This document shows positions 37,895 to 47,376 of a DNA stretch of 64,000 nt, in pieces (positions within the stretch are counted from its first letter, which is position 1; every line of letters starts with the position of its first letter). A program made the position numbers and the translations under genes. A model generated the notes under the pieces. That model did no database searches. It saw only the letters and a list, made by a program, of their open reading frames with translations, and was not told where the DNA came from. This DNA is from Saccharomonospora glauca K62 (GTDB taxonomy: Bacteria; Actinomycetota; Actinomycetes; Mycobacteriales; Pseudonocardiaceae), in assembly GCF_000243395.2 (NCBI RefSeq), contig NZ_CM001484.1, positions 1,475,568-1,539,567 of the forward strand. The letters run 5' to 3'.

Positions 37895-40105
37895 ATGCAC
37901 GACTACGACATCGATGCCTTCGGCATGCTCGACACCCCCGAGCCCGCGCAGCCGGTGACACCGAGCGATCCCGAGCCCGAGGACGACGTCGTCGGTGCCT
38001 CAATGCCCACTCCGGAGGGAGCGCCCGCACCGCCGGTACCGTCGCAGCAGGGGGAGGCCACGTCAGGCTCCGGCACCAATTGGATCGATGGGCACGGCAA
38101 CAACATCGCGCACCGGGACATCAACCAAGTCACCGTTTTCGAGCTCGGTTCCGAGATTGTCCAAGAGCTCGCGCGTGCCCGGAGGAGGGAACGCGTCGGG
38201 CGCGGTATCCAGGACCCGGAAGCGCTACGGAGGTTGGCGGACAAGTATGTCGCGCCGGACAGGCTCCTCGAAAGCTCGGAGGGGGACGAGGAGTCAGCGC
38301 TGCGAATCCTCGAAACTCGCAGAGTCCTCCTGCTCTGGGCCAGGGAACGGGACGGTGGCCAGCTCGCCGCGGCGAGCCGGCTCGGCTACGAGCTGAGCGA
38401 GCACGCTCGACGCCGGAGGCATGCTCCTCTGATCGTCCGCGAAGAACTCGTGGACCCGGACTTGAGTTTGAAACCGAAAGAGTTGCTGGTCGAGAACGAA
38501 CCGGCCACGGTCATCCTCGACTGTCGTGATGCCGATGAGAAAGATCTCCGGGCCGTTCAACGCAACCTGAGTGACTTGAGTGACCAGCTCCCTCACTACC
38601 GGAGCTACCTCATCGTCATCCTCCCCGCGGAACACCAACGCCGGTTCGAGGACAGCTTCCCCGGCAGAGTGCACGAGCTGGGCAAACCCTCGTCCGTTGC
38701 CGTGCTCGAAAGCCATGTCGGCCCCGAAGCGCTACCCGGAATCCGGGCCGACGCGGACGTCGTGGAGAAGCTGGAGGCCCTGTGGCCGCCGACAGTGGCC
38801 CGCGTCGCGGATCTCGTTCGAGAGCGTCTTACTCCGGAGGCCGACCCGGTCGAGGTGGTTCGCGCCGCACTTGACGACGAGACCGTCGGACAAAGCGACA
38901 AGCTTCGCGGGGTGATCGAGGAGAAACAGCAAGACAAGGACGCCGAATGGCTTTCCCTTCTCCTGGCCTCCTCGGTGTTGGAGGGTGCCTCACCGCAGCA
39001 CATCGCCGCGGCCTCCGATGTGCTGATGAAGCACAATAAGATCGATGTCGCCGATGAGGCGGCGCCGATACTGCGGGCCAGTCCGTTCGCTCGACTACGA
39101 CGTTTGGAAGAGGACGGCTGGTTCGATCTCGGGCAGCGGGGACTCGTTCCTTCCGGGATCGGGGGTGAGGTGCTCCGCCACTTCTGGCGAGAGCATCCCG
39201 ACCTGCACACCCCCGTGCAGGACTGGCTTACGGAGCTTCCCGAGGCTTTGCGGGGTCTTGACCGGGGAGAACTGGAACAACTCGCCGACCGGGTCGCCGA
39301 CCTCGCCGTTGAGGGCGGTGCTTGGCTCGCGCTCTACCTCGCGGCGAATTGGGCCGGGACGAAAGCCGGTGAGAACTCGGGAGGGCAGCGCACCTCCACC
39401 GCTCCCGCCGACAGGTCCCGACGGTCGATCGCCGTGCGCTTGCTGACCACGGCCGCGACGGACTCGGTGTTGGGCAGGCCAGTGCGTAACCGCCTCTGGT
39501 ATTGGTCGCGAGACGGAAGCGCGGATCTGAAGCTGTTGACCGCCGAAGTCTGCGCCGGTATCGGAGCCGCGTTCCCCCGTAACGCCCTCACCAGGCTCAA
39601 ACACCTGGCGAACTCCGACAACGAGGACGTACGGGACGCTGTGCTTCAGGCGCTGCGTCAGCTCGGTGGCGAACTCGGTGTGTCCCGGTTCCTGCGTTAC
39701 CTGACCGAATGGTTCGACCAGGCTTCTCCCAGTCGATTGGCGGTGCTGGCCACCGCCGTCGGTCGGGTGTTCGCCGATCAGACGGCTCCCGTGGAGGGCG
39801 ACGCGGTCGAGCTGTTCTGGCGGCACGCTGTGACCAATCTTCCTCTGGAAGACCTCGGGGTGGTGGTGAAGAGCTGGTTGCACGCGGCCGCGCGGATGGA
39901 CCGGGACGGTCGCAGCGGCATGATCGAACTGCTCGTGCGGGCCACCGAGGGTAAGCCCCTCCACATCTCTCACGTGCAATACGCCAGTCAGCCTCGTCCT
40001 CCGGAGTTGAAGGCCGACTGTTTCTCCGACGAGGCCATCGCCGAGGTGACGCAGCAGTTGTGGACCCGACTCGACGAGGTCGGTCCTATTTGGGTAGAGG
40101 GGTGA
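37895..40105 (+). CDS. STAND-like protein with degenerate P-loop and helical repeats
   Basis: The ATG at 37895 has an AGGG site; a GTG at 37883 overlapping the cyclase stop is the alternative. In 736 residues: a disordered Pro/Glu N-terminus (1-60), the motif GHGNNIAHRDIN (66-77), then a region like the front of actinobacterial STAND NTPases (DPEALRRLADKYVAPDRL). Where a P-loop should lie it reads RRVLLLWARERDGGQLAAA, with no GxxxxGKT. A Walker-B-like PATVILDCRDAD (about 203-214) remains. The C-terminal half is all-helical, HEAT-like (NEDVRDAVLQALRQLGGELG). An inactive-NTPase sensor/scaffold is the best guess. Confidence 0.65.
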   Translation: MHDYDIDAFGMLDTPEPAQPVTPSDPEPEDDVVGASMPTPEGAPAPPVPSQQGEATSGSGTNWIDGHGNNIAHRDINQVTVFELGSEIVQELARARRRERVGRGIQDPEALRRLADKYVAPDRLLESSEGDEESALRILETRRVLLLWARERDGGQLAAASRLGYELSEHARRRRHAPLIVREELVDPDLSLKPKELLVENEPATVILDCRDADEKDLRAVQRNLSDLSDQLPHYRSYLIVILPAEHQRRFEDSFPGRVHELGKPSSVAVLESHVGPEALPGIRADADVVEKLEALWPPTVARVADLVRERLTPEADPVEVVRAALDDETVGQSDKLRGVIEEKQQDKDAEWLSLLLASSVLEGASPQHIAAASDVLMKHNKIDVADEAAPILRASPFARLRRLEEDGWFDLGQRGLVPSGIGGEVLRHFWREHPDLHTPVQDWLTELPEALRGLDRGELEQLADRVADLAVEGGAWLALYLAANWAGTKAGENSGGQRTSTAPADRSRRSIAVRLLTTAATDSVLGRPVRNRLWYWSRDGSADLKLLTAEVCAGIGAAFPRNALTRLKHLANSDNEDVRDAVLQALRQLGGELGVSRFLRYLTEWFDQASPSRLAVLATAVGRVFADQTAPVEGDAVELFWRHAVTNLPLEDLGVVVKSWLHAAARMDRDGRSGMIELLVRATEGKPLHISHVQYASQPRPPELKADCFSDEAIAEVTQQLWTRLDEVGPIWVEG

Positions 40106-40109
40106 ATCC

Positions 40110-40853
40110 GTGTCGATGGGATTGCGCGGATGGTGGCATCGCTTCCAGGATTACGAAAGCCCCGGTTCGGAGAGCCAAGATCATGTTCAAGTGAGCATTC
40201 AGCTGGCCAGTGTTGATGACTCCTTGTACTTCACCGCTGAGATCGCCTTCTGGGCGTGGTGGAACGGCGGCGGCAGGATGCCCGATCGCGAAAGCGTGTG
40301 GGACATCGCGAGAAGTGGGATAACTCGTCGCGCTGAGGAAGTCAGCACACGGCACCGGTTGACCGCGACCGAGCGAGTACGGGCGGAGCTCAACGAAGCA
40401 CTGCTGGCGTGGAAACCGGTTGGTGGCTCGTACGTCCGGGCCCGCGGGCGTTGTTTGGCGGTGACGGCGGACCCCGAACTCGTAGAAGCTGTGGCAGCGC
40501 ACGAACGGAGCAAGAGTCAACAGCTCATGATCTCGTGGAGCGAGCAGAGACGCCAGCAACAGCGGGAACAAATGAGTTCGCTGCTCCTCGATCCACTACG
40601 GGCCACGGCCTGGTGGCTGCTGAACAACCAGGAGAAGGCCACCGAGGTAAAGGAAGTCGCGACGACATTCCTGGAACTTCAGGGCATGCTGAAGCCCGCG
40701 GCCCGAACCGAGTCCGCGGGGAAGCTGGTCGATGAGTTCCTGGATACGAAGGACGCGGCAATCAAGGTTCATTTCCTCCACACTTTGAAGAAATGTTTCC
40801 TCGGCTACGACCGCGAGGATCTGGCAACCCGATTGTCCGCCCTTGAGGAATGA
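40110..40853 (+). CDS. Helical protein of unknown function, third gene of the cyclase/STAND-like operon
   Basis: The GTG at 40110 is preceded by GAGGGG and gives 247 residues, 4 bp after the previous stop. The N-terminal half is alpha/beta (HVQVSIQLASVDDSLYFTAE, then ERVRAELNEALLAWKPVGGS and YVRARGRCLAVTADPELVE). The middle is a long charged helix (EQRRQQQREQMSSLLLDPLRATAWWLL) and the end is helical (KVHFLHTLKKCFLGYDREDLATRL). No catalytic motif, signal or membrane span is evident. The layout recalls SPFH-like helix-rich scaffolds but is not recognised. Shared operon and terminator tie it to the cyclase and STAND-like genes. Confidence 0.6.
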   Translation: MSMGLRGWWHRFQDYESPGSESQDHVQVSIQLASVDDSLYFTAEIAFWAWWNGGGRMPDRESVWDIARSGITRRAEEVSTRHRLTATERVRAELNEALLAWKPVGGSYVRARGRCLAVTADPELVEAVAAHERSKSQQLMISWSEQRRQQQREQMSSLLLDPLRATAWWLLNNQEKATEVKEVATTFLELQGMLKPAARTESAGKLVDEFLDTKDAAIKVHFLHTLKKCFLGYDREDLATRLSALEE

Positions 40854-40859
40854 AGTGAC

Positions 40860-40908
40860 GACGTTCGCGTGTCCGGTCGGGGGCGGACACGCGAACGTCA
40901 TCGCCTTT
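40860..40908 (+). terminator. Strong hairpin closing the cyclase/STAND-like operon
   Basis: GACGTTCGCGTGTCCG (40860-40875) and CGGACACGCGAACGTC (40884-40899) make a perfect 16-bp stem with an 8-base loop, followed shortly by TTTT. It lies 6 bases after the third gene's stop. Confidence 0.9.
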
Positions 40909-40984
40909 TCGAAGACGTGGGTGCGGAACCCGAGTTCTCGCAACTACGTCAGCGTGTCCATGTCGGAGAAGTCGGCGGCCGAGC

Positions 40985-41926
40985 TCATCGGCGCGCCACT
41001 TCGTCGAGTCGAGCACCGATTTCCGCGACGACGTAGTCGATCGCCTCCGCGCTGCCGGGGAGCACGTTCACCATCGTGAAGAAACCGTGCGTCTGCGACT
41101 TGAACAGTCGGCTCCGCACCGGGACACCGGCCTTCTCGAGTGCGGCCACGTAGGCCTCTCCCTCGTCCCGCAGCGGGTCGTGTTCCGCGAGGAGGACCAC
41201 GGCGGGCGGCAGACCGTCGAAGCGTTCGGCGAGCAGCGGACTGGCCTCCGGTTCACCGCGCCGCTCCTCGGGCGCGTAGTGGTTCCAGAACCAGATCATG
41301 CCCTCACGGGTGAGAATCTGCTGGTTCTCCGGATCCGTGTAGGACGGGGTGTCGAAGTCGGCCGCCGTCACGGGATACACGAGCACCTGCAGGGCGAGTT
41401 CCGGTCCCGAGCGGTCGCGGGCCCGGTGGGCCATCACCGCGGCGAGGTTGCCGCCCGCGGAGTCACCGGCGACGATCAGCGGGACGTCGGCTCCGGCGAT
41501 CTCCGTCCCGTTCCGGTGAGCCCACACCAATGCCTGCCACGAGTCCTCGACGGCCGTGGGGTACTTGTGTTCGGGAGCCTTGCGATAGTCGACCAGCACC
41601 ACGGCGCAGCGCGTCCGGGCGGCGAGCTGCCTGCCGAGGGTGTCGAACTGGTCGATGTCACCGAGCACCCACCCGCCCCCGTGGTAGTAGACGATGACTC
41701 CGGCGGGGATCTCGACCGGCACGAGCACCCGCACGGCGAACTCGTCGCCGTCCGAGGTGGGCAGCCGCACGTCGTCGACGCGCAGCATCTCCGGGCCGCG
41801 CCCGTAGAGCTCCGTGATCGCCGACCCGGCCTTACGGGCTTCGTCGGGTTCCTGCTCGTGCAGAGGCTTTCCGCCTTGCGCGGCCATTTGCGCGAGAAGA
41901 TTCGCCGTCGCTTCGTCCAAAGCCAT
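40985..41926 (-). CDS. Alpha/beta hydrolase, hormone-sensitive-lipase-type esterase
   Basis: The ATG at 41926 after GGGAGCGG gives 313 residues. HSL-family motifs are complete: the oxyanion HGGG in VYYHGGGWVLGD, the nucleophile elbow GDSAGGNLAAVMAH, the acid in LLAEHDPLRDEGEAYV and the His in SQTHGFFTMV. It should hydrolyse short-chain esters in the cytoplasm. The last ~85 bases before the operon terminator downstream contain no gene. Confidence 0.92.
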   Translation of the reverse strand: MALDEATANLLAQMAAQGGKPLHEQEPDEARKAGSAITELYGRGPEMLRVDDVRLPTSDGDEFAVRVLVPVEIPAGVIVYYHGGGWVLGDIDQFDTLGRQLAARTRCAVVLVDYRKAPEHKYPTAVEDSWQALVWAHRNGTEIAGADVPLIVAGDSAGGNLAAVMAHRARDRSGPELALQVLVYPVTAADFDTPSYTDPENQQILTREGMIWFWNHYAPEERRGEPEASPLLAERFDGLPPAVVLLAEHDPLRDEGEAYVAALEKAGVPVRSRLFKSQTHGFFTMVNVLPGSAEAIDYVVAEIGARLDEVARR

Positions 41927-42198
41927 GCCCGCTCCCCAGTCTTCTCTTTCGAAAGCCACGGAGGTCGCCGTCGTGAGCGCAAAGCGATCATAGTTTCCGG
42001 GGACCGACATTGATCGGCTGCGAAGAGGCGGGGCGACCGCCCCGCGAAGCGACGTGGTCGCCGCACCGGACTCCGCGACCACACGGCCCGACACCGGCGA
42101 GCCGTAGCCCCACGCCGATCCGGGAAGGCCGCGTCAGTCATCGAGGCGGTGTGGTCGCACGTCGACTCTCGCGGTGACCCCGGTTCCGCCGACAACCC

Positions 42199-42978
42199 TC
42201 ACCGTGGCTGCTCGCGCGGACAGTGGTAGGCGGTGCGACCACCCACCGTGTCGGTCACCACCGGGGCTCCGCAGTCGCGGCAGTACTTCTGCTTGTAGAC
42301 CTTCCGGGCCTCGGATTCGGGAATCGTGGCCCGATCGGGGACGTCCATCGTGACGATGCGTCCGTCCTCCACGGCCCGTTCCATCATGCGCCGCAGCTCC
42401 GCCCACAACGTCCGGGCTTCGGAGTCGGTCAGCTCCCGGCACGGCCGTCGCGGGGCGATGCCAACGGCATGCAGGGCCTCGTTGCGGAAGACGTTGCCCA
42501 CACCGGAGATCACCGACTGATCGAGCAGGGCCGCGCCGACGGCTCCGGGCGCCGCGCGCAACGCCGCGACAGCGGCCTCGGCATCGGCATCGGACCGCAG
42601 CGGGTCCGGCCCCAACCCCCGTACCAGGTCCCGCACCGCTTCCTCCGACAGCAGCTCGCACCGCAACGGCGCGAGCAAGTCCCACGCCACGACCTCGCTC
42701 GCCAGCCGCAACCGCACCTGCGGCAGCGCCGGTCTTCCCGGATCGTCGAACCGCAGCCACTTCCCTTGCATGCCGAGGTGCACGTGGAGCCGTTCGTCGC
42801 GCGAGAAGTCGACGAGGAGGTGCTTGCCGTGGGCGTCGGTGCGCCGCAGCACCGCGCCGTGCAGGCGTGCGGCCTCCGCGCCGAACCGGCCCCGGGGCGA
42901 GCTCACCGACAGGCGGTGCCCGGTGAGGTCCGCGCCCAGCTCACGCGCCAGCCGATGAACGACGTGTCCCTCCGGCAC
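42199..42978 (-). CDS. nei: Fpg/Nei-family DNA glycosylase (endonuclease VIII-like)
   Basis: This 259-residue protein begins MPEGHVVHRLA, with Pro2 as the nucleophile and Glu3 as catalytic acid. It contains the H2TH region (LLDQSVISGVGNVFRNEALHAVGI) and a C-terminal zinc-finger-like segment CRDCGAPVV...YHCPREQ. The fourth zinc cysteine of the usual CxxC is a glutamate here; the His before the third Cys might substitute. It should excise oxidised bases. It lies just downstream of the SnoaL-like gene on the same strand. Confidence 0.88.
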   Translation of the reverse strand: MPEGHVVHRLARELGADLTGHRLSVSSPRGRFGAEAARLHGAVLRRTDAHGKHLLVDFSRDERLHVHLGMQGKWLRFDDPGRPALPQVRLRLASEVVAWDLLAPLRCELLSEEAVRDLVRGLGPDPLRSDADAEAAVAALRAAPGAVGAALLDQSVISGVGNVFRNEALHAVGIAPRRPCRELTDSEARTLWAELRRMMERAVEDGRIVTMDVPDRATIPESEARKVYKQKYCRDCGAPVVTDTVGGRTAYHCPREQPR

Positions 42979-42993
42979 CGCGCCGACTCTCGC

Positions 42994-43392
42994 TCACTTG
43001 TTCGGGGTCTCCGGCCGCAGGAAGGCCGCGGTGTCGAAGTACGTGGCGAACCGGTGGATGCGGCCCTCGTCGTCGAAGTACAGCAGCGAGACCCCTCGGT
43101 ACTCGATGGGGCTTCCGCTGGTGAGGGTGCCGTGCGACACCCATTCGAGGACACCCAGGTCACCGGACTCCGCCACCCGGATGAACTCGGTGGTGATCTC
43201 GGAGAACGGCGAGCGGTACTTCTCCCAGAAGCGGGTGACGTCGCCGGCGTGCTCGTCACCGGTGGCCACTTCCGGCCTCACCAGCTCCGGGTCCGGCGCG
43301 AACAGCTCCCGTAGTCGCGAGCTGTCGCCGGTGTCCTCCAAGTGCCGCAGCGCGGCGGCGAAGCGGTCGGCCCGTGCGTGCGCGCTCGTCAT
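42994..43392 (-). CDS. SnoaL/NTF2-like protein
   Basis: The ATG at 43392 gives 132 residues with the SnoaL-like cone fold pattern: helix ADRFAAALRHLEDTGDSSRLRELFAPDPE, then FWEKYRSPFSEITTEFI and the strands VLEWVSHGTLTSGSPIEYRGVSLLYFDDEGRI. No catalytic residues can be assigned. Its ATG overlaps the stop of the large sialidase-type frame (ATGA), so it probably was translated with it. Confidence 0.8.
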   Translation of the reverse strand: MTSAHARADRFAAALRHLEDTGDSSRLRELFAPDPELVRPEVATGDEHAGDVTRFWEKYRSPFSEITTEFIRVAESGDLGVLEWVSHGTLTSGSPIEYRGVSLLYFDDEGRIHRFATYFDTAAFLRPETPNK

Positions 43393-46300
43393 CCTGCGGA
43401 CATACCCGCGGCGACGCGAGGGAAACCGCCCGAGACCCCGTGGCGCCGACCCCCACGCGATTCCGCCGCCCGCCACCCGGGCACCGCTGACGACACGGGG
43501 CGACTCCCCGGCGCCACGACCTCGGGAGCCGCGGTGAGCGAGCCGTCCGCCACCGCCGCGACCACGGTCGGCACCCAGGTGAACGACCCCACCCGAGCAC
43601 CGTTCGCGCGGACGTCCCCGGCGAGGACCACCAGGTTGTGGGCGTCGGCGGGCACCGCGACCCGCACCCGCCAAGTCTTCGACTCCCCGGCCGCCACGTC
43701 GGTCGACTCCGGGGAGATGACCTCGACCGCCTCGGGCGGCCACGCCGGAAGCGCCAGCTCCACGTCCTCCAATGCCTCGTCGGTCGCGGTCACCGTCGCC
43801 TCGAACTCGGTTGTTGTCCCCTGGGCCACGGAGTCCTCCGGCGCGGCGACCGCGACGCTCACGCCGTGGCCGCCCAGGGCGTCCGTCACGGCGGCCCGCT
43901 GTCGCAACAGCCGCGCCCACGCGTCCGGCCCGTCGGGGGAGTCGGCGTCCACGCCGTCGAGTGCCGCCCGCAGCACCGCGGAGTCCTCGCCCAGCTCGGC
44001 ACGCGCCAGGTCCAGCACCTCGGCGTCGTCCTGCCCGTCGCGGAAGACCTCCCACCGGATCGACGACACCGGGCCGTCGTCACCCGGATAGACGAGGTAC
44101 TCGTCGCCCTGCCCGTAACGGAAACTCGGGTCGCGGTAGACGTCCTCGGGCCACGAGTTGTACGTCCACCGCAGATAGCCGTCGAGATCGCGCTGCTCGA
44201 CCACCCAGCCCAGCGCGCGAGTGGAGACGGGCGGCGACGCCGTCACCGTGTTGGGCAGCCGCGGCTCGTAGTAGGTGTAGAAGAGCGTGGGTTTGCCCGC
44301 GGCACGCCGCTGCCGGATCAACTCGTCGGGCACGTCGTCAAGGAACGAGTAGTTGAAGCTGACGAACTCCGTGAGATCGGCCTCGGCGAGGGAGTTGGCC
44401 GCCAACGCGATCTTGTCCGACCACGCCGGATCGGCCTCGGCGATCACCTCGAAGGCCACCTCCATCGTCTCCGCGGGCCGCTCGTCGAAGGCCAGCCGAG
44501 TCCGTTCGAACCAGCCCTTCGCCTCCAGGTGCGCCCGGAAGTCCCGCAAAAACGCCGTCCACGCCTCGCGGTAGCGGGCGTCGCCGAGACCCACCTCCTC
44601 GCGAACCCGCTCCCCGGTGCGGGTGTCGGTGTAGTTGAGCAGCTCCGGGCCCCGGAACTGCAACATCGCGAAGGCGTGGATCGCCCCGTCGATGCCCGCC
44701 TTCCGCGACTCCTCGACATACCGGTCGAAGACGGTGTAGTCGAAGCTGAACTCCGAGCCGTCCCAGGACCACTCCACCGTGGAGCGGTAGTGCGACCACG
44801 TCTGCGGACGCCACTCACCCTCGTGCTCGACCATCCAAGGGTCCTCGGTGATCGCGACGTCCACGACGCGCTGCCCGTGCTCGGCGAGATCCTTCAGATA
44901 GGGGCGCAGACTCCGCCAGTGGGCCTCGCTCCACGGCTCGACACCCACATGGTCGGCCACCGCGTCCGGATGCGCCCACAGGTCCAGCACGAACGGGCGG
45001 TCCGCCATGTCGCGCAAGGTCACGTCGGGCACGTCCACCCGCAGCGGCCACCGACCGATCTCGCCGTCCGCGTCGCGAACCACCACGCGGCCGGTGTAGG
45101 CGCCGGGGGTGGTCCCGGCGGGCACCTCGATCGTGAGCCACGCGGCCTGGTTGCGTCCCGCGGCGACGTCCACGGTCTCGGCCTCGCGCAGCGGATCGGC
45201 CACCACACCGCCGTGCACCTCGTCGGGAATGAACTGCGGATAGCGCACCGTGACGGCATCCGGTGGGAGCGCGCCACCGGGGCCGCGCAATCTCGACACG
45301 GAGACGTCGAGATCCTCGGCGCCGTGCGGGGCGGTGACCGCCAGTTGCGCCGACGCCCGGCCCGCCACCGGCACCTGCAGTCGGAGCGTGCGGTCGGCCG
45401 CCAGCGGTGGCCCCTGCCCCCCCGACCCGCGGCACCCGGACGAACGAGGACGACTCGAAAGCCCCGGAAGGCACCCACACCGACGTCGTCGCCTCCGCCG
45501 GAGCCGACAAGGTCAGATCCACCGGCTCCATGGCCACCGTGCGGTCGGCGACCTCACCACCGGGTCCGTCGGCGCGGACGCGGAACTCCGGCGCCCACTC
45601 CCCGGAGGCCAGGTCGGCTTCGGTGACGGTGTGCCGGACGGACTTGCAGACGTAGGAGTCGCCGGGGGCGAGCGGTCCGGCGTGGTCGCAACTCGCCGCG
45701 TTGTCGGGACCGGTCATCCGCACGGAGGTCAGCGGCACGTTCCCGGTGTTGGTCACCCGGACCCACGGCGCGATCTCGTCGTCCAGCAGGCCGTCGGCGC
45801 CCAGGGGGTAGATCGCGTCGAGCACCGGCAGGACGTCGAGCTCGGCCCGCGGCGGGGGAGAGGGATTGGCGACCGACACGGTGGCCCGCGTCGACGAACT
45901 GTCACCCGCGACGGTGTATCGCACGGACAGCTCGTGCCGCCCGGCCGCGACGTCGTCGGCCGGCGTCACGGCAAGAGCGACCGTGTGGGAGCGTCCGGGC
46001 GCCAGCGCGGGCACGGTGACGGGGCGCGCCGACCAGCCGTCCTTTGCCTCCAGGGCAACCTTCCCGGCGGGCAGGGAGCGTCCGGACTGGTTGGTGACCG
46101 TCACCGACAGCTCCGACGCCTCGCCCGCGGGCAGCTCGCCCTCGGCCTCCACGGTCACCGGCGCGCAGACTCCGTCGAGCCAGTCGAGGTCGAAGCGGGT
46201 GAAGGACAGGTGCCGGTAGCCCTCCCGCTCGAAGAACAGGCCGTACTCGCCGCCGAGACCGTCGTCGGAGGACCCGTCGCCGAGCGGGGTGAGCGTGGAG

Positions 46301-47376
46301 TACGCCGCGGCGCCGTGTTCGACCACCTTGCGCACGGGCCAGGTCTCACCGTCGTCGCACGACAGCTTCACCGTGAGGTTGCGCCGGATGCCCGTGTCCT
46401 CGGTGTTGCTGAACAGCAGCCACCCGGCGCGCGGGTCGTCGGGTTCGGCGTCGGGGAAGGCGCGGATGATCGACCCGTTGTTGGCGGGATCGACGAGTTC
46501 GGGGTCCGGCTCGAACGGCGTGTAGGTCTCGCCGCCATCCTCGGAGATCGCGACGAGCCGATGCGGCGCCGCGCGGCTGTTGAGCAACACCCGGCCGTCG
46601 GAGAGTTCGACGGTTTTGTTCTCGTCGGCTCCGGGGCCGACCAGCTCACCCGCCCGCCACGTCTCGCCGTGGTCGTCGCTGTAGACGCTGAGGGCGTAGT
46701 TCTGTCCGTCGAACCGGACCGTGTACTGCTGGATCAACCGACCGGCGTGGGGGCCCCGGCGCAACTGGATGCCTTCGCCGGAGGCCGCGAACATGCCGCC
46801 CCAGGCGGGGTCCTTCACCATGTCGGTGATCCGGCGATGCCGCCAGGTCCGGCCATTGTCGTCGCTGTAGCTGTAGTCGAGGTGCAGGATGTCGGGGTTC
46901 GCCGGGTCGTTGCCGGTCTCGGAGTCGCCGAAGCCCCGATTGATCGAGGCGGCGTAGAAGACGAAGACCCGGCCGGTCTCGCGGTCCACGAGCAGGCTGG
47001 GGTCCCCGTAGCCGTGGGGAGCGGGGTCCCGGCGAATCACCTGCTGGGGTCCCCAGGTCTGGCCGCTGTCGGTGCTGCGGCGCATGAGCAGGGCGATGTT
47101 GGAGGGCAGGTCGGCCATCGTGGGTCGGCCGTCGTACACCGCCAGCAGGTCGCCGTTGGGCAGCGTGGTGAGCGCGGGGATGCGGTAACGCGGATGGCTT
47201 CCCTCGTAGCGGGATGCGAGGTCGGTCACCGGGAGCCCGCCGGACGTGGTCCCCGTCGACACGGAGGACGTGGACGGCTCCCCGGAGGTGGCGCCCGCCG
47301 GGGCGGCCACAGCCGGTGCCGGGAGGCCCGGGGCCAGAGCGGCCACGGAGATCAGCGCGAGGATCGAACGTCTCAT
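43389..47376 (-). pseudogene. Secreted sialidase (GH33)-DUF4091 protein, split by a one-base frameshift
   Basis: The ATG at 47376 starts a signal peptide (about 1-27), then a sialidase beta-propeller with YRIPAL near residue 65 and five Asp boxes (STDSGQTW, SDDNGRTW, SDDHGETW, SEDGGETY, CDDGETW), then NEW3-type Ig-like domains. At a run of seven Gs on the coding strand (45417-45423) the frame breaks. One base fewer restores VGGQGPPLAADRTLRLQVPVAG and continues through a DUF4091 (GH123-like) domain (LDLWAHPDAVADHVGVEPWSE) to the stop at 43389. The total of 3988 bases is one over a multiple of three, so exactly one indel repairs it to about 1328 residues. Real mutation, slippage site or sequencing error cannot be told apart. 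Confidence 0.8.

Noticed and set aside
40909-40984. A small gene or start (SVSMSEKSAAELIGA) after the operon terminator
   Set aside because: The frame runs into the esterase's antisense with no stop or ribosome site that supports a gene.
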